From the NCBI GenBank assembly GCA_030280995.1, contig JASXTE010000014.1, positions 2,521,656-2,585,655 of the forward strand: a stretch of DNA of 64,000 nt, read 5' to 3'. The first letter of the stretch is position 1; every line of letters starts with the position of its first letter. The notes under the pieces are model-generated. The model searched no databases. It worked only from the letters and a program-made list of their open reading frames with translations, and was not told where the DNA came from. This DNA comes from Hemileia vastatrix (lineage: Eukaryota; Basidiomycota; Pucciniomycetes; Pucciniales; Zaghouaniaceae). Made by a program: the position numbers and the translations under genes. This document shows, piece by piece, positions 1-11,340 of this stretch.

Positions 1-20
1 GGAATCTCTGTTGTCTTTGA

Positions 21-1239
21 ATGGCTTCTGGGGCTTCTATTCCTGTGGTGACTGTCAGTGGCGGGGAAGGTCCTCCTGCTGTAATGGTTAGGGAGTGTTT
101 TAGGATCAATATTTTGGATGGTACCAAGCTTAATGGTGAAGATGTGAAGTGGTTTCTGAAGAAGTATGAGCCTGCTTCAGGTGTGGATGGTGCTTCTTTC
201 CTGGACATGGTGAAACAGATTATTTTCTTCATTGGTGGTAGGGCAGTGGAGAAGGAGGTTGTGGCCATGTCTGGCTACAATAAGAGGGACTGGAAGTTAC
301 TGTGTAGGGAGATGGTGGATAGATGGGGTGTCAGGCTCACTATGGTTGATCTGAACAAGGATGTCAGTGAATGGCAGTCTTATGGGGGTGTTGGTACCTT
401 GCACAGTTACAGGAAGTTTCTGCTACAGTTTGATCTTGTGGTGGAATATTTGGTTGAAGTGGAGGAGCTGGCACATGAAAATGCTGCCAAGGATGTTTTC
501 TGGTCTGCCTTGGCTAGAGATTTCAGGATGGATGTGTTGAAGGAGCTTTCAAGGAAGGACTTGATGAAGACTCTTTCCAATGGGGATCATAAGTTGCCTG
601 CCTTGGACAAGGTGAATGAGGCTGTGGAGGCCCATTTGAAGTTATTGGCTATGGACACCTATCAGGAGGGGTGTGCCAAGTATTTCAGCAAAGTCAGTGA
701 GGCTTTGGCTGAAGAGGAAGTTAGGGAGAAGAAGGAGGAGAAGAATTTGGTGCAGGTTCCCAAACAGGAGAGGGACCCAGTGGTGGAGCAGTTGGCTGAT
801 CTGACAAAACAGCTACATATTTTTGTCCAGGAGGCCAGAAGGCCAATAAGTCTCCTTTTCAGCCTAGAGATTTTGATAGGAGGGCTGGTAGGAGTGATCC
901 TTGGGTCTGCTCTTATTGCAGCAGGGGGGGCACAAGTCCAATGATTGTTGGGCGCTGAACAGAGATGTGTCAGAGGTAAAGGTGGAGTTTGATGGCAGTG
1001 TGTTCAAGTTCCCTGATGGTTTATTTGTGAATCTCAGTGAGGGGCAGGCACCTGTTGATTTGGTCAGGAGAAGGAGTGGTCTCAATCAGAGGAGGCCAAG
1101 ATTTGAGAAGATTCCCAATCAGGGGAAGTCTTCCACTAAGGCAGATGATGATGTCAAGGGAAAATGGAAGGAGGTTAATAAGGTCTCTTTTTCTACTTCT
1201 TTTGGTGGATTGGAGTTGTATTCTTGTGGTGGGAAGTAA
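21..1239 (+). pseudogene. gag: Element C gag (capsid/nucleocapsid), frameshifted
   Basis: Structural protein that would package the element RNA. The open frame from ATG 21 gives an alpha-helical, charged capsid-like domain to about residue 270. From about 846 the sensible reading moves to another frame (FQPRDFDRRAG... then CSYCSRGG), and at the G7 run 924-930 it moves again to HKSNDCW. Together these two frames make a CX2CX4HX4C zinc knuckle (nucleocapsid RNA-binding motif), which the one-base G-run difference splits. The continuation reads to 1239. The start is chosen because the translation is protein-like from the first codon; only 20 bases of upstream sequence are visible. Not expressible as one protein in its present state. 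Confidence 0.75.
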
Positions 1240-2399
1240 AGTGTTGAATGCTTGGCTGGTGTTTATGATGTAGAAGCAGGAAAGGTGGGAAGGCCTAAGA
1301 GAAGTTCTCAGGCCCAACCAAAGCCTAAGGCTTCAAAGGTGGATCCTAAGCTGAGTACAGCTAGGAAGAAGTACAGAAAATAGGAGCTGTACAAGGAACA
1401 GAAGGGGATTGCTGATATGGGTCCCCCTGGTTTTGGTGCATTGGACATGAATGATGAGCCAATGCCTATAGATGTTGATTCTGACTCTGAGGAGGATGTC
1501 CCTTTGGCTTCATTGCCAAAGCCTGCTGGAGTTAGAGGTTCTGGTGAGGGATCTGGTTTGATTCCTGTTGATTGTAAATCTGTTGGTGGTTCTGGTCATC
1601 AGGAGATTTCTAGGACCAAGGTAGTGAAGCCAAGGGCTCACTTTGAGAGGCCAGTAGTTTCTGGAAAATCTAATTTTATAGACTCTGCTCTGGAAAGGAT
1701 GAATCAGGGTGAGGTGTGCCTTTCTTATGGGGAGTTGTATGCTATCAATCCTGCGTTGGCTGCTGATAGACAGAAAAAGTTGTTTACCAGGAGAAGGGTT
1801 TCTTCTGGGGAGGTGGAATACATTTGTGACTCTGCTGAGAAGTTTGGTGAGGGGTTGGAGACTCACTGTTCTGCACCTCTGGGTTATGTCAATGTTACTC
1901 TGAATGGAAGGGAGGCTAGGGCATTGGTTGATTCAGGTTCTCAGATTAACCCAATTTCTTTGTTTGAGGCTACTCATCTGGGCCTCCCCATCAAGACAGG
2001 ATTGGTGGAAATTTAAGAGGTATTGGTGGCCATGTCACTGAGTTGACTGGAACAGCTGAATTTGTGAAGCTGGATGTTGGTGGAGCCTCAGGGAAGGTTC
2101 ATTTTTACATTGCCAAAGGTAATGTAAAAGCTGTTTTGGGTGGACCATTCTTGATGGATATCCAGGCAAGAATTGGTTATCAGTTTTATATGGGAATCAG
2201 TCTGGAGTTGACTGGTGAAGATGAAAGAAGACTTCACATGAGGCTGTCATCTCCTGGAGATGATGGTTGGGAGACCAGGCCTGGCTTGTCTTCAATGTGC
2301 CAAGACATGGATTGTTGTAGGAAAATAAGGGAAGTGGGTTCTGCCACTGGTTTTTTGGAGTGTGGCTCAGGCTCTAGTGAGAGTCTGTTTTTTTTATAG
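1240..2399 (+). pseudogene. Element C gag-pol linker and aspartic protease, disrupted
   Basis: The coding-like reading continues after gag. An acidic linker (PMPIDVDSDSEEDVPLASLPKP) is followed by the retropepsin core ALVDSGSQINPIS at about 1920-1960, with the D-S-G catalytic triad that processes the polyprotein, and then by AVLGGPFLMD at about 2130-2160. Breaks seen: an in-frame TAG at 1381-1383 and a one-base shift near 2012, where the reading passes from KTGLVEI into a second frame starting RGIGGHVTEL. Readable protease ends near 2190; the stretch to 2399 is lower quality and contains a T-run. The gene lies directly between gag and RT, as expected for Ty3. Confidence 0.7.
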
Positions 2400-2631
2400 T
2401 GATGAGGGCTGATTTCCCTAGTGCTAAAACCTCTCCCCAAGATAAGGAAACCCCAGGTTGTAGTAGGTAAGCTTCCTTGGAGATATACCAAGTGGTTTTT
2501 CAACTTTCTCTTTTTAATGTTTCTCTTCTCTGCAAGTATTCTTCATTTTTTTATCAAGTATCTGTTCTCTCTCAAGATTCTCAATTATTTTTAATTCAAG
2601 TTCAAAAAAGAAGATTGGTTATATATCTTTA

Positions 2632-4346
2632 TTGAAAGATATGCGGAAAATCTCTGGAGTGGTGAGATTGGGGTCTAAAAGTAAGTCCTCCCAATTATGC
2701 ACCACTAGGGTTTCTTATACGCCTTTCAAAAACATAACCTTGGCCATGTCTGTGAGCATTGGGGAAACTGCTGGCTATTTTTGTAGGATAGAAGAAAACT
2801 CAAGAAAAGAAAATAAAAATGTCAAGATAACTGAAGAAAATCAAGAAAAAAATCTGAAGATAATCAAGAAAGAAGAAAAGAATTATTTTTGTAAAGATCA
2901 TCAAGATCAATTTTTGGGCCTCCAGCATGAGGTTAAACTGCACAAATTTTTGAAGAAAGATGATCAGCAAGATCAATTTTCAGGCCTCCTGCATGAGGAT
3001 AAACTGCACAATTTTAGAAGATGTGATTCAGAAGATGAATTAATATTTGAAGATTTAGAAGGTGGAATGGTGAGATTGGGGTCTAAAAGTAAGTCCTCCC
3101 AATTGAGCACCACTAGGGTTTCTTTTACACCTTTCAAAGATATAACCTTGGCCACACATGTGAGCAATGGGGAAACCCTTGGTTTTTGTTACAGGTCTGG
3201 TGGTGAAGACGTCCTGAAGATCCCTAAAGTTGAAGGCAGAGCTGCAAAGTATAAGAAGGTAGTGCAGAAGATTAGGCCTGTCACTGAGCCTATGCCTGTA
3301 GGTTTGAATCCTCTTTTGAAGAGACCTTTGTTGTCAAGAGATCTGTACTTTACTCCTCTGGTAAAGAATCCTCCTGATTTTGTGGAAACCGCCTGGGTGA
3401 CTGTAGATAGGTTGAAAGTTGTTAATTTTGGTCCTGATGGGTGGTTGTCTGATGAGGAAAAGAATTTTTTGTTGCACATTATGGTGCTCAGGGAAAAAGC
3501 GGTGGCATTTGTTGAAAAGGAAAGGGGTGTGTTGAAACACTCATATGGGGAACCTTACTTGATTCCTGTGCTTTTTCATGAACCTTGGAAAATCAAACCT
3601 ATTCCGATTCCAGCTGCTATTAGTGATGATTTTATAGAGATTATTGGGGAAAGAGTCAGGACTGGTTTTTACGAACAATTGACATCTAGCTACTCAAGTA
3701 CGGTGTTCTGTGTAAAGAAGCAGAATGAGAAGCTTAGGGTGGTGCATGATCTTAGGGCCTTGAATAGGGTCACTATCAAGGATGCGGGAATGCCACCAAG
3801 TGTGGAAGACTTTGTGGAAGCTTTTTCTGGAAGGGTGTGTTATGGTTTGGGTGATATTATGGGTGCTTATGATGAAAGGGAACTTCACATAGATTCACGG
3901 CCACTTACAATGTTTGAGACTCCTCTGGGAATATTTCAGCTTACTAGGTTGTCTCAAGGAGCAACTAATTCAGTAGCGGTATATCAAGAACAAATGGCTT
4001 GGATTTTACAGGATAAGGTTCCTACTCATGCTGGTATTTTTATTGAAGATTTTGGAATCAAAGGACCCTCCACTGATTATGGAAATGCAGTGCTGAAGGA
4101 AAACCAGGTATAAGGAGATTTGTCTGGGAATATGCAATTACTCTAGAGAGAGTATTGTTTAGGATTGAAGAGGCTGGTTTGACCATTTCTGGGTCAGAGT
4201 TTTGTTGTTGTGTTCCTGCTCTGGAAATTCTGGGTTATGTTGTATGTAAGGAGGGAATGATTATGGCAAAGAAAAATATCAATAAAATTTAGTCATGGTC
4301 AAGGCCTAAAAATACTACTGAAGTCAGGGGATTTTGGGGGGTTTGT
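2632..4346 (+). pseudogene. pol: Element C reverse transcriptase, active site altered
   Basis: A long open frame 2632-4113 holds an N-terminal extension (residues 1-200) with an internal duplication, then RT fingers/palm: VFCVKKQNEKLRVVHDLRALN (about 3705-3765), motif A GLGDIMGAYDE (3847-3880), LSQGATNSV, and the catalytic box HAGIFIEDFGIKGP (about 4030-4070). In Ty3 relatives this box is (Y/F)IDD; here the first Asp is Glu, which should impair or abolish polymerase activity. After 4113 the thumb/connection continues in another frame (ITLERVLFRIEEAGLTISG) and meets a TAG at 4291-4293. Lysine- and glutamine-rich low-complexity sequence precedes the RT proper. Identification is firm; function is lost. 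Confidence 0.85.
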
Positions 4347-5033
4347 GTGTATGTCAGATCTTTTATTAAAGATTTTTCTATGCTGCCTTCACCTTTAAGA
4401 AGGTTGACCAGGAAGGATGTGGAGTGGGAATTATCTGAAGAGTGTGAAGAGGCTTTTCAAAAGTTGAAGAAGGTGGTAGGTGAAGATATTATTCTTCATA
4501 AGCTGGATTATGGAGTGGGAGACAGAAAAATTTATCTGGAAGTAGACTCAAATTATATTGCTGCTGGTGCTGTGTTGTCTCAGGAAGATAAAACTGGGAG
4601 GGTCAGGCCAGTAAGGTATGAGTTCGTGGTGTTTAATGAAGTTGAATCTAGATAATCTCAACCCAAGTTGGAATTGTGTGGTGTAGCAAAAATTTTAAAG
4701 AAGCTGCAAACTGTTTTGTGGAGGAAGCATTTTGAGCTGCAGGTGGATGCCAAATCTCTAGTTCAAATGATCAATACACCTAGTCTTCCAAATGCTCCAA
4801 TGACTAGGTGGGTGGAATTTATTCAGCATTTTACTTTTGACCTGGTACACAAAACTGGGAAAACTTTTATGATGCCAGATGGATTATCAAGGAGACCACC
4901 CACGGATGAAGATTCAGACTCTGAAGAATTTGATGAAGATTTTCCAGTGGTTAGGGCCAGCACAAAGGGCGCTGAATATTTTTCTCTCCTCTCCCATGAG
5001 GCTAAACTGGATTATTGTTCTCTCCACCACTAA
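4347..5033 (+). pseudogene. Element C RNase H-like domain
   Basis: Degrades the RNA of the RNA-DNA hybrid during reverse transcription. Visible: IKDFSMLPSPLRRLTRK (connection), then the RNase H strand IYLEVDSNYIAAGAVLSQED (about 4530-4590), a stop at 4653-4655, and in a different frame FELQVDAKSLVQMINTP and GKTFMMPDGLSRRPP (about 4855-4895), the typical Ty3 end-of-RNase H signature (xxxADGLSRxP). The reading change between 4650 and 4670 is a small lesion. An acidic tail follows to 5033. Sits in the expected order after RT. Confidence 0.75.
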
Positions 5034-5237
5034 GAGTTTAAACTGGCTGGTTCTGATCTTGATTCTGGCGATCAGGATGTTTTTGTTGATGAAGATGGGG
5101 CTGTTGTTTGAGATGGCTCAAAATTAAATAATGGTTTTTTTGTTGGTGAACTGAATTCCCTTAAGATTCAGTGGAAGTAAAAGGATTTACCAAAGTTTAG
5201 GGATTGGTGTCCTGGATGGGCTGTTTGTGTTGCTCAT

Positions 5238-6580
5238 GTGTACACTGGAGATTTTGATGATAGGGTTGTACCCTTGGATGTTTTTTTGTTGGATTCTAAA
5301 GATGAGACCTGGGGTCAGACTAGGTTTTATTTTATAATGGTTGAATATCTGTTAATCTTGGAGAGGCCAGATATTTGTGATGATGATACTTGGGTAGCAA
5401 TCAAGAAGAAGAGTCCTGGCTTCTATGTGTCAGGAAGGAGGTTGATGAGGAGGAGGCATCCAAATCCTCAAGTAGTGGTGACTCAGAAGAAGGGTAAAGA
5501 GTTGGTATTGATGTCTTTGCATGAAGACCTTGGTCATAGAGGCTTTGGGGAGACTTATGGAAGAGTAGCAGATATATTTTGGTGGCCAGGTATGAAGTTT
5601 GCTGTGCAGGGTTGGGTTCAATCTTGTGAAGAATGTCAAAGAAGAAGTCACTTGAAACCTAAAGAGGTTGGCCGTGCTACTGGGGAATCAACTGTGCTTG
5701 GAAGAGTCAGTTTGGATGCTGTCCATATCAAAGAGGGCAGGTATAAATACTTGATTGTTGCCAGGGATTATTTTTCTGGTTGGGTTGAGGCGGTGCCTCT
5801 TGTTAATTTGACAGCCAAAAATCTGGCAGAATGTTTGAAGAAGGAATGGGTGTTTAGGTGTGGGCTGATGAAGTTGGTGACTGTTGATGGTGGGCCAGAG
5901 TTTGGAGCTGTCTTTAAAGAAGCTGTGGCATGTAATGGTTCTAAAGTCAGAGTGGCTACACCTTATTATACTGAAGCTGAAGGTATGGTTGAAAGAGGCC
6001 ATCAAGTTATCAAGAATGCTTTGATGAAGATGTGTGGGGATAGTGCTGAAAAATGGAGGCATTATTTACCCTTTTGTTATTTTCTGATAGGGTCACTGTG
6101 AAAAGGACAACTGGCTATTCCCCTTATGAATTAATTTTTGGGCAGAAAGCTGTTATACCAGTGGATTTGGAAGCTGTCTCTTATCTTGGAATTTATTGGG
6201 ATGATTTGTGATCAACCAAAGATCTGCTCTGTGCCAGGATGCAACAGTTGGAATGTAGAGATGAATTTCAAGAGAAGTCATACTCTAGAATGATGAAGAT
6301 AAGAAGTCAATCAGTCAGATAATGGGACAAGAAGTTGGCTCATAGACTCAGGAATCCTTTGAAACCTGGTTGTTTGGTTTTGGTGTAAAATAGAAGTTTG
6401 GAAAGTCAGTGGGGAAAGATGTTTGCTGACAGATGGAATGGACCTTACAGAGTCTGATCTCAGGTGTCTGGAGGGTCTTATGTTTTGGAGGAGTTAGATG
6501 GTGCAGTCTTAAAGAAGAGAGTGGCTTCTGATCAGATGAAGAGATTTTACTCAAGAGGCACTAGAAGTGAAGAATATTGA
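5238..6580 (+). pseudogene. Element C integrase (HHCC, DDE core and C-terminal region)
   Basis: Inserts element cDNA into the chromosome. The HHCC zinc domain reads LHEDLGHRG...CEECQRR (about 5518-5650). The RNase H-fold catalytic core has Asp in VSLDAVH (about 5710), Asp in TVDGGPEFG (about 5885) and Glu in EGMVERGHQ (about 5985), so all three acidic residues can be seen. The frame is open to 6101, then continues in another frame (TTGYSPYELIFGQKAVIP) with stops at about 6208 and others, and ends VASDQMKRFYSRG at a TGA (6578-6580). The C-terminal DNA-binding SH3-like portion is readable (GPYRV near 6450). No chromodomain is seen after it. Confidence 0.8.
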
Positions 6581-7797
6581 CTCCACAATGAGGATAAACT
6601 ATGGACCATTCTTTAATTTTGGATTTTGGTGATGCTGTGCATCTGTTTTGTTAGAAACTTATTTGTTAGAAGGTACCCATGGGCAGGGCTTCTATATTTT
6701 ATTTTGGCAAGTGTGGGGGTAACTGATGGGCTGGCTGCTCTGTAGAACATTTGCCCCAGATTGTCTATTTCCAACCCTTCTCTTAATTTGGTTGAGCCCT
6801 AGTATTGGTTTCTCTTCGCAGGTTTTAGTCCTCTATGACTTTAAACTGGAAACTCTTTTGGTCTTCAAGTGCTGGACTCTTCAAGCTTATTGGTTTGGGT
6901 GTATTGTGTTGGATGTTGTGTTTTTTTTTGTTAGAAGGTACCCAGGGGGGGCTTCTAGATTTTATTTTGGCAAGTGTGGGGGTAACTGATGGGCTCGCTG
7001 CTCTGTATAGAAGTTACCCCAAAATGTCTGTTTCAAGTTTTTTGTTTGTCCTAGTATAATTGTAGTTCTGGTTTTTGTTATTCAGGTTTCAAGTTGACTA
7101 TGACTTAAAACTGGCTTACTGGTACAGGACTGGCTTCTTTGGTTTGGTGGTGGATCACTGGTAGTCTACCATCATTTATACTTATTGAAGGGAGCCCACC
7201 CAGTGATCATTTTCTTGGACTGGACTTTCTATGGAGCTGCAATTTGTCTTTTTCTTTTCCTTAATTTTTGTGTCTATGGTTGTGTTTGATGGTAGCTTAG
7301 ATTATTTTCTTTTTTTTCTCTTTTTTCTTTTAATTTATATGGGGGTTAATAGGATATAAAGAGGGAAAAATCACAAAATTATATTATATGGTGTCACCAC
7401 ATCAGGGTCACCTGGATGTGGGCAAGCATTAGTGGGGAAAGGCTCATCAATTGGCCAGGCAATGCTATTTTCTTCTTTATCTCTATCTCATTTTTATTAT
7501 TTTCTTTGATTTCTATTTATTTCATATTTTTCTTTATTTATATTATTTCTGTTAATTTATTTAATCTCAATATATTTAAAAATTATTTAAAGTTATATCC
7601 ACATCAAGGTGCACTTGGATGTGGGTAAGAAATCAGGGGATCAGCTCATCAATTGGCTGGGGGATACCATTTGTAATTATTATTTATCTCATTTTATTAT
7701 TGTTATTCTTTTCATTTTAATTTCTCAGTTATCTTATTTTTGTGGTAATTTTGTCTATTTATTTTCAAGTTTTTTTTAGTATGTTAGTAATTTAAAT
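6581..7797 (+). repeat. Element C 3' region with direct duplications
   Basis: Noncoding. A block starting GTTAGAAGGTACCC at 6664 recurs at about 6929 (spacing about 265 bp) and includes TGTGGGGGTAACTGATGGGC plus a later TTTAAACTGG-type motif. A second duplication pairs about 7392-7470 with about 7595-7680 (CCACATC, GGATGTGGG, GCTCATCAATTGGC), spacing about 200 bp. T-rich, low-complexity sequence lies between. The GGGGGTAACTG motif recurs once more at 11645, so these sequences belong to the 3' part of element C. No supported gene: the open frames here overlap one another and resemble nothing known. Confidence 0.65.
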
Positions 7798-8412
7798 AAA
7801 AAATAAAAATAAAAAAAAAATAAAAATAAAAATAAAAATAAAAATAAAAATAAAAATAAAAATAAAAATAAAAATAAAAATAAAAATAAAAATAAAAATA
7901 AAAATAAAAATAAAAATAAAAATAAAAATAAAAATAAAAATAAAAATAAAAATAAAAATAAAAATAAAAATAAAAATAAAAATAAAAATAAAAATAAAAA
8001 TAAAAATAAAAATAAAAATAAAAATAAAAATAAAAATAAAAATAAAAATAAAAATAAAAATAAAAATAAAAATAAAAATAAAAATAAAAATAAAAATATA
8101 AATATAAATATAAATAAAAATAAAAATAAAAATAAAAATAAAAATAAAAATAAAAATAAAAATAAAAATAAAAATAAAAATAAAAATAAAAATAAAAATA
8201 AAAATAAAAATAAAAATAAAAATAAAAATAAAAATAAAAATAAAAATAAAAATAAAAATAAAAATAAAAATAAAAATAAAAATAAAAATAAAAATAAAAA
8301 TAAAAATAAAAATAAAAATAAAAATAAAAATAAAAATAAAAATAAAAATAAAAATAAAAATAAAAATAAAAATAAAAATAAAAATAAAAATAAAAATAAA
8401 AATAAAAATAAA

Positions 8413-8443
<31 letters not shown>

Positions 8444-9590
8444 TAAAAATAAATATAAAAATAAAAATAAAAATAAAAATAAAAATAAAAATAAAAATAA
8501 AAATAAAAATAAAAATAAAAATAAAAATAAAAATAAAAATAAAAATAAAAATAAAAATAAAAATAAAAATAAAAATAAAAATAAAAATAAAAATAAAAAT
8601 AAAAATAAAAATAAAAATAAAAATAAAAATAAAAATAAAAATAAAAATAAAAATAAAAATAAAAATAAAAATAAAAATAAAAATAAAAATAAAAATAAAA
8701 ATAAAAATAAAAATAAAAATAAAAATAAAAATAAAAATAAAAATAAAAATAAAAATAAAAATAAAAATAAAAATAAAAATAAAAATAAAAATAAAAATAA
8801 AAATAAAAATAAAAATAAAAATAAAAATAAAAATAAAAATAAAAATAAAAATAAAAATAAAAATAAAAATAAAAATAAAAATAAAAATAAAAATAAAAAT
8901 AAAAATAAAAATAAAAATAAAAATAAAAATAAAAATAAAAATAAAAATAAAAATAAAAATAAAATTAAAATTAAAAATAAAAATAAAAATAAAAATAAAA
9001 ATAAAAATAAAAATAAAAATAAAAATAAAAATAAAAATAAAAATAAAAATAAAAATAAAAATAAAAATAAAAATAAAAATAAAAATAAAAATAAAAATAA
9101 AAATAAAAATAAAAATAAAAATAAAAATAAAAATAAAAATAAAAATAAAAATAAAAATAAAAATAAAAATAAAAATAAAAATAAAAATAAAAATAAAAAT
9201 AAAAATAAAAATAAAAATAAAAATAAAAATAAAAATAAAAATAAAAATAAAAATAAAAATAAAAATAAAAATAAAAATAAAAATAAAAATAAAAATAAAA
9301 ATAAAAATAAAAATAAAAATAAAAATAAAAATAAAAATAAAAATAAAAATAAAAATAAAAATAAAAATAAAAATAAAAATAAAAATAAAAATAAAAATAA
9401 AAATAAAAATAAAAATAAAAATAAAAATAAAAATAAAAATAAAAATAAAAATAAAAATAAAAATAAAAATAAAAATAAAAATAAAAATAAAAATAAAAAT
9501 AAAAATAAAAATAAAAATAAAAATAAAAATAAAAATAAAAATAAAATATAAAATATAAAATAAAATAAAATATAAATAAAAATAAAACAA
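7798..9590. repeat. (TTTTTA)n / (TAAAAA)n hexanucleotide array, about 1.8 kb
   Basis: Nearly pure TAAAAA hexamers on the + strand, about 295 copies. Visible variants: ATATAA units at about 8096-8113, a one-base contraction at about 8415-8420 that shifts the register, TAAATA near 8450, two AAAATT units near 8964-8974, and a degenerate end (ATATAAAATATA) from 9541. Because six is divisible by three, the array stays open as a meaningless Ile-Phe/Leu-Phe reading on minus; this is not a gene. It sits within the 3' part of element C. Confidence 0.97.
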
Positions 9591-9660
9591 ATTTTTTATA
9601 TATATCTGCTAATTATTATTGGTCTTTCTAGTTAGTGAATTATTAATTTCTTTTTTTATT

Positions 9661-9864
9661 TTAATGTCTGGAAGAAGAAGCCTCTGGTGGTTGGTCCAGA
9701 TTATGGTGGTGTTGTTGCTTTTTGTTAGGATTGGAGGAAGAACTGTGTTCTTTGTGATTATGGGTTGTAATGGTCAGGGACCGGAGTAGAAGGTAAATTT
9801 TGGGAAGAAGTATAAGAAGCAGGGATAGAGTGTTGGAAGGTGTTTTCTTGACTATTCTAGACAT
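9661..9864 (-). CDS. Short antisense ORF in element C 3' region, unknown
   Basis: 67 codons from ATG 9864. The N-terminal half is hydrophobic/basic (TLSLLLILLPKIYLLLRSL, possibly membrane-like) and the C-terminal half is Ser/Asn/Gln/His-rich. No family recognised. It is the last of a run of minus-strand ORFs (12627 down to 9661) lying opposite to the pol genes of element C. It could be a 3' exon of the antisense unit or chance; the single-copy evidence is weak. Confidence 0.25.
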   Translation of the reverse strand: MSRIVKKTPSNTLSLLLILLPKIYLLLRSLTITTHNHKEHSSSSNPNKKQQHHHNLDQPPEASSSRH

Positions 9865-10115
9865 CTTCAGTGGTCATCAATGAGCTGTTTTCACCGATTC
9901 TTTTCAAACTCATTCAATGGACCATGGAGAGGAAAGACCTTAAGCATGTTTGAACACATCATGCTTAGGTGTTGTTTCATGTTGGCCTAATCTAGCGTTA
10001 AGGTAGTTTCTAGAGGTTGGGCGATCCCAATTTTAGTTTCAGGAGGTGGGTTTCCAATTATACAGAAGAATTGGACCAGTAATTGTTCTCTGTTAAAGAA
10101 ATTGTATTTATTAAT

Positions 10116-10667
10116 TTAGTACTTACAGATTGGGAGCTCTTCAAATTTGTATGTGGCTGGAATCTGGACTGTTGAAGAATTTTGAATGGATGTTGATGTA
10201 GGATCAACCAGATAGAGGTATGGATTCTCATAATCATTCTCTAAATGGTGTTGGGAAGATGGACTAGAAGGAGGGCATTCCTGTGGCCTGGTTGGAGCAG
10301 CAGGGCTGCTGTTGTTGTTGTGTATATTATTATTGCTTGGCCTAGTTGAGTCGGACACTGATGGTGGAGTACCAGGGTTGTTGAAGGAAGGACCAGGAGA
10401 AGGTGACCTGGAAGCTGATTGTAATCTGCTAGATGAAGATCTTGAAGAAAAGGAAATATCAGAGGAATAATTGGGGGCCAGAGGAGAGGTGTAGTTAGTT
10501 CTTCTTGGTGGAATAGGAGATTTTTGTGTGGGAGCAGTGTTGCGTGCTCTGGTGTTTTCAGGAGGTCCTCTTGCAGCCCTTCTAGAGATGTTAGAATTTT
10601 TGGGGTTGTCTGAGGAAGAATTTGTGTGTGTATGCATTACTCTGGGAGCACTAGGAGGTTGTTGCAT
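10116..10667 (-). CDS. Antisense ORF, Ser/Pro/Asn-rich protein, unknown
   Basis: 183 codons from ATG 10667 to a stop at 10116. Very rich in Ser, Pro and Asn (SSRSSSSRLQSASRSPSPGP) with polar N-repeats, so probably intrinsically disordered. The C-terminal part NPYLYLVDPTSTSIQN is less biased. No catalytic domain seen. It lies 137 bases downstream of the Cys-rich minus-strand ORF at 10805-11197, and both share an RSPxxSPxxGP-like segment, suggesting one split or spliced gene or a duplicated tail. Function unknown; that it is coding at all is inferred from its length in otherwise AT-rich, stop-rich DNA. Confidence 0.4.
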   Translation of the reverse strand: MQQPPSAPRVMHTHTNSSSDNPKNSNISRRAARGPPENTRARNTAPTQKSPIPPRRTNYTSPLAPNYSSDISFSSRSSSSRLQSASRSPSPGPSFNNPGTPPSVSDSTRPSNNNIHNNNSSPAAPTRPQECPPSSPSSQHHLENDYENPYLYLVDPTSTSIQNSSTVQIPATYKFEELPICKY

Positions 10668-10804
10668 AGAGTTGTTGGTGTTTAAGGGTGGATTTTAGCT
10701 GTTATCTGGCTGAATTTAGGCGTTTTGAGCCTGATTTTTGCTTTCTTGAAAGGCGGGCAGGCCACCTGGACGCAGTCTAGCAGCCTGGGAGCTGATTTTG
10801 AAGC

Positions 10805-11197
10805 TTATTTGGCTAAATTTGCTGAGGTAAAAGCAGATTCTTGAGAAGATAAAGCAGGTCTTTTAGGGAGTGTTTTGGGAATAGAACGGCATGATCTTCT
10901 GGAAGGAGTAAAAAATAAATAAGATGAATCAGGTCCAAGTTCTGGTGACCTGGTAGGGGATCTGGAAATATATTTATGGGAAGGTGTAGGCAGAGGTATT
11001 GGATAGCTGGGGTCTCTGTCACATCTTTTCTTTTTAGAGTGGCAAGAATCACAGGCTCTGTTATAGAATTTGGCCTGAGGAGTAGGAAGAGTGAAAGTAA
11101 AAGGACTGAACATGTGGATGCACTGTTTACAAGCATATTCTTTTGGAGCAGTGAAGCAAAGAAGGTCCAATGGGTCAAAGTCTGGAGATTCAGCCAT
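10805..11197 (-). CDS. Antisense ORF with Cys-rich, zinc-cluster-like motif
   Basis: 130 residues from ATG 11197 (MAESPDFDPLDLLCF). Seen: CKQC at about residue 24, then ACDSCHSKKKRCDRDP at about residues 51-66. The CX2C...CDSCHSKKKRC pattern resembles the start of a fungal Zn2Cys6 binuclear cluster (CX2CX6C), although the last three Cys of a complete cluster are not in standard spacing. A Ser/Pro-rich tail follows. Inference: a small nucleic-acid-binding accessory protein carried antisense in element C. A start at 11371 in the same frame is possible, but it adds sequence with little protein character. Its neighbours on both sides are minus-strand ORFs, so an antisense transcript is plausible. 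Confidence 0.5.
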   Translation of the reverse strand: MAESPDFDPLDLLCFTAPKEYACKQCIHMFSPFTFTLPTPQAKFYNRACDSCHSKKKRCDRDPSYPIPLPTPSHKYISRSPTRSPELGPDSSYLFFTPSRRSCRSIPKTLPKRPALSSQESAFTSANLAK

Positions 11198-11340
11198 GAT
11201 CTGTGAAGGAACAACAATAAAAGAAAAGAGATGAAAGAAAATTATATCAGTGATGGTAGATGACAAAGAGAGTGGAAGTTCAGCAGGTGGACTTAGGAGA
11301 ATCATGCATGGAGTTGGCTCCACCCTTATATGAAAAATTT

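Noticed and set aside
6715..6730. TGTGGGGGTAACTG taken as the start of the element C 3' LTR
   Set aside because: The motif occurs three times inside the 3' region, while the independent copy at 30104 defines a better LTR start at 12581.
7776..9590. 604-codon minus-strand open frame (Ile-Phe/Leu-Phe repeats)
   Set aside because: Pure product of the hexamer array; a six-base unit without stop codons stays open by arithmetic.
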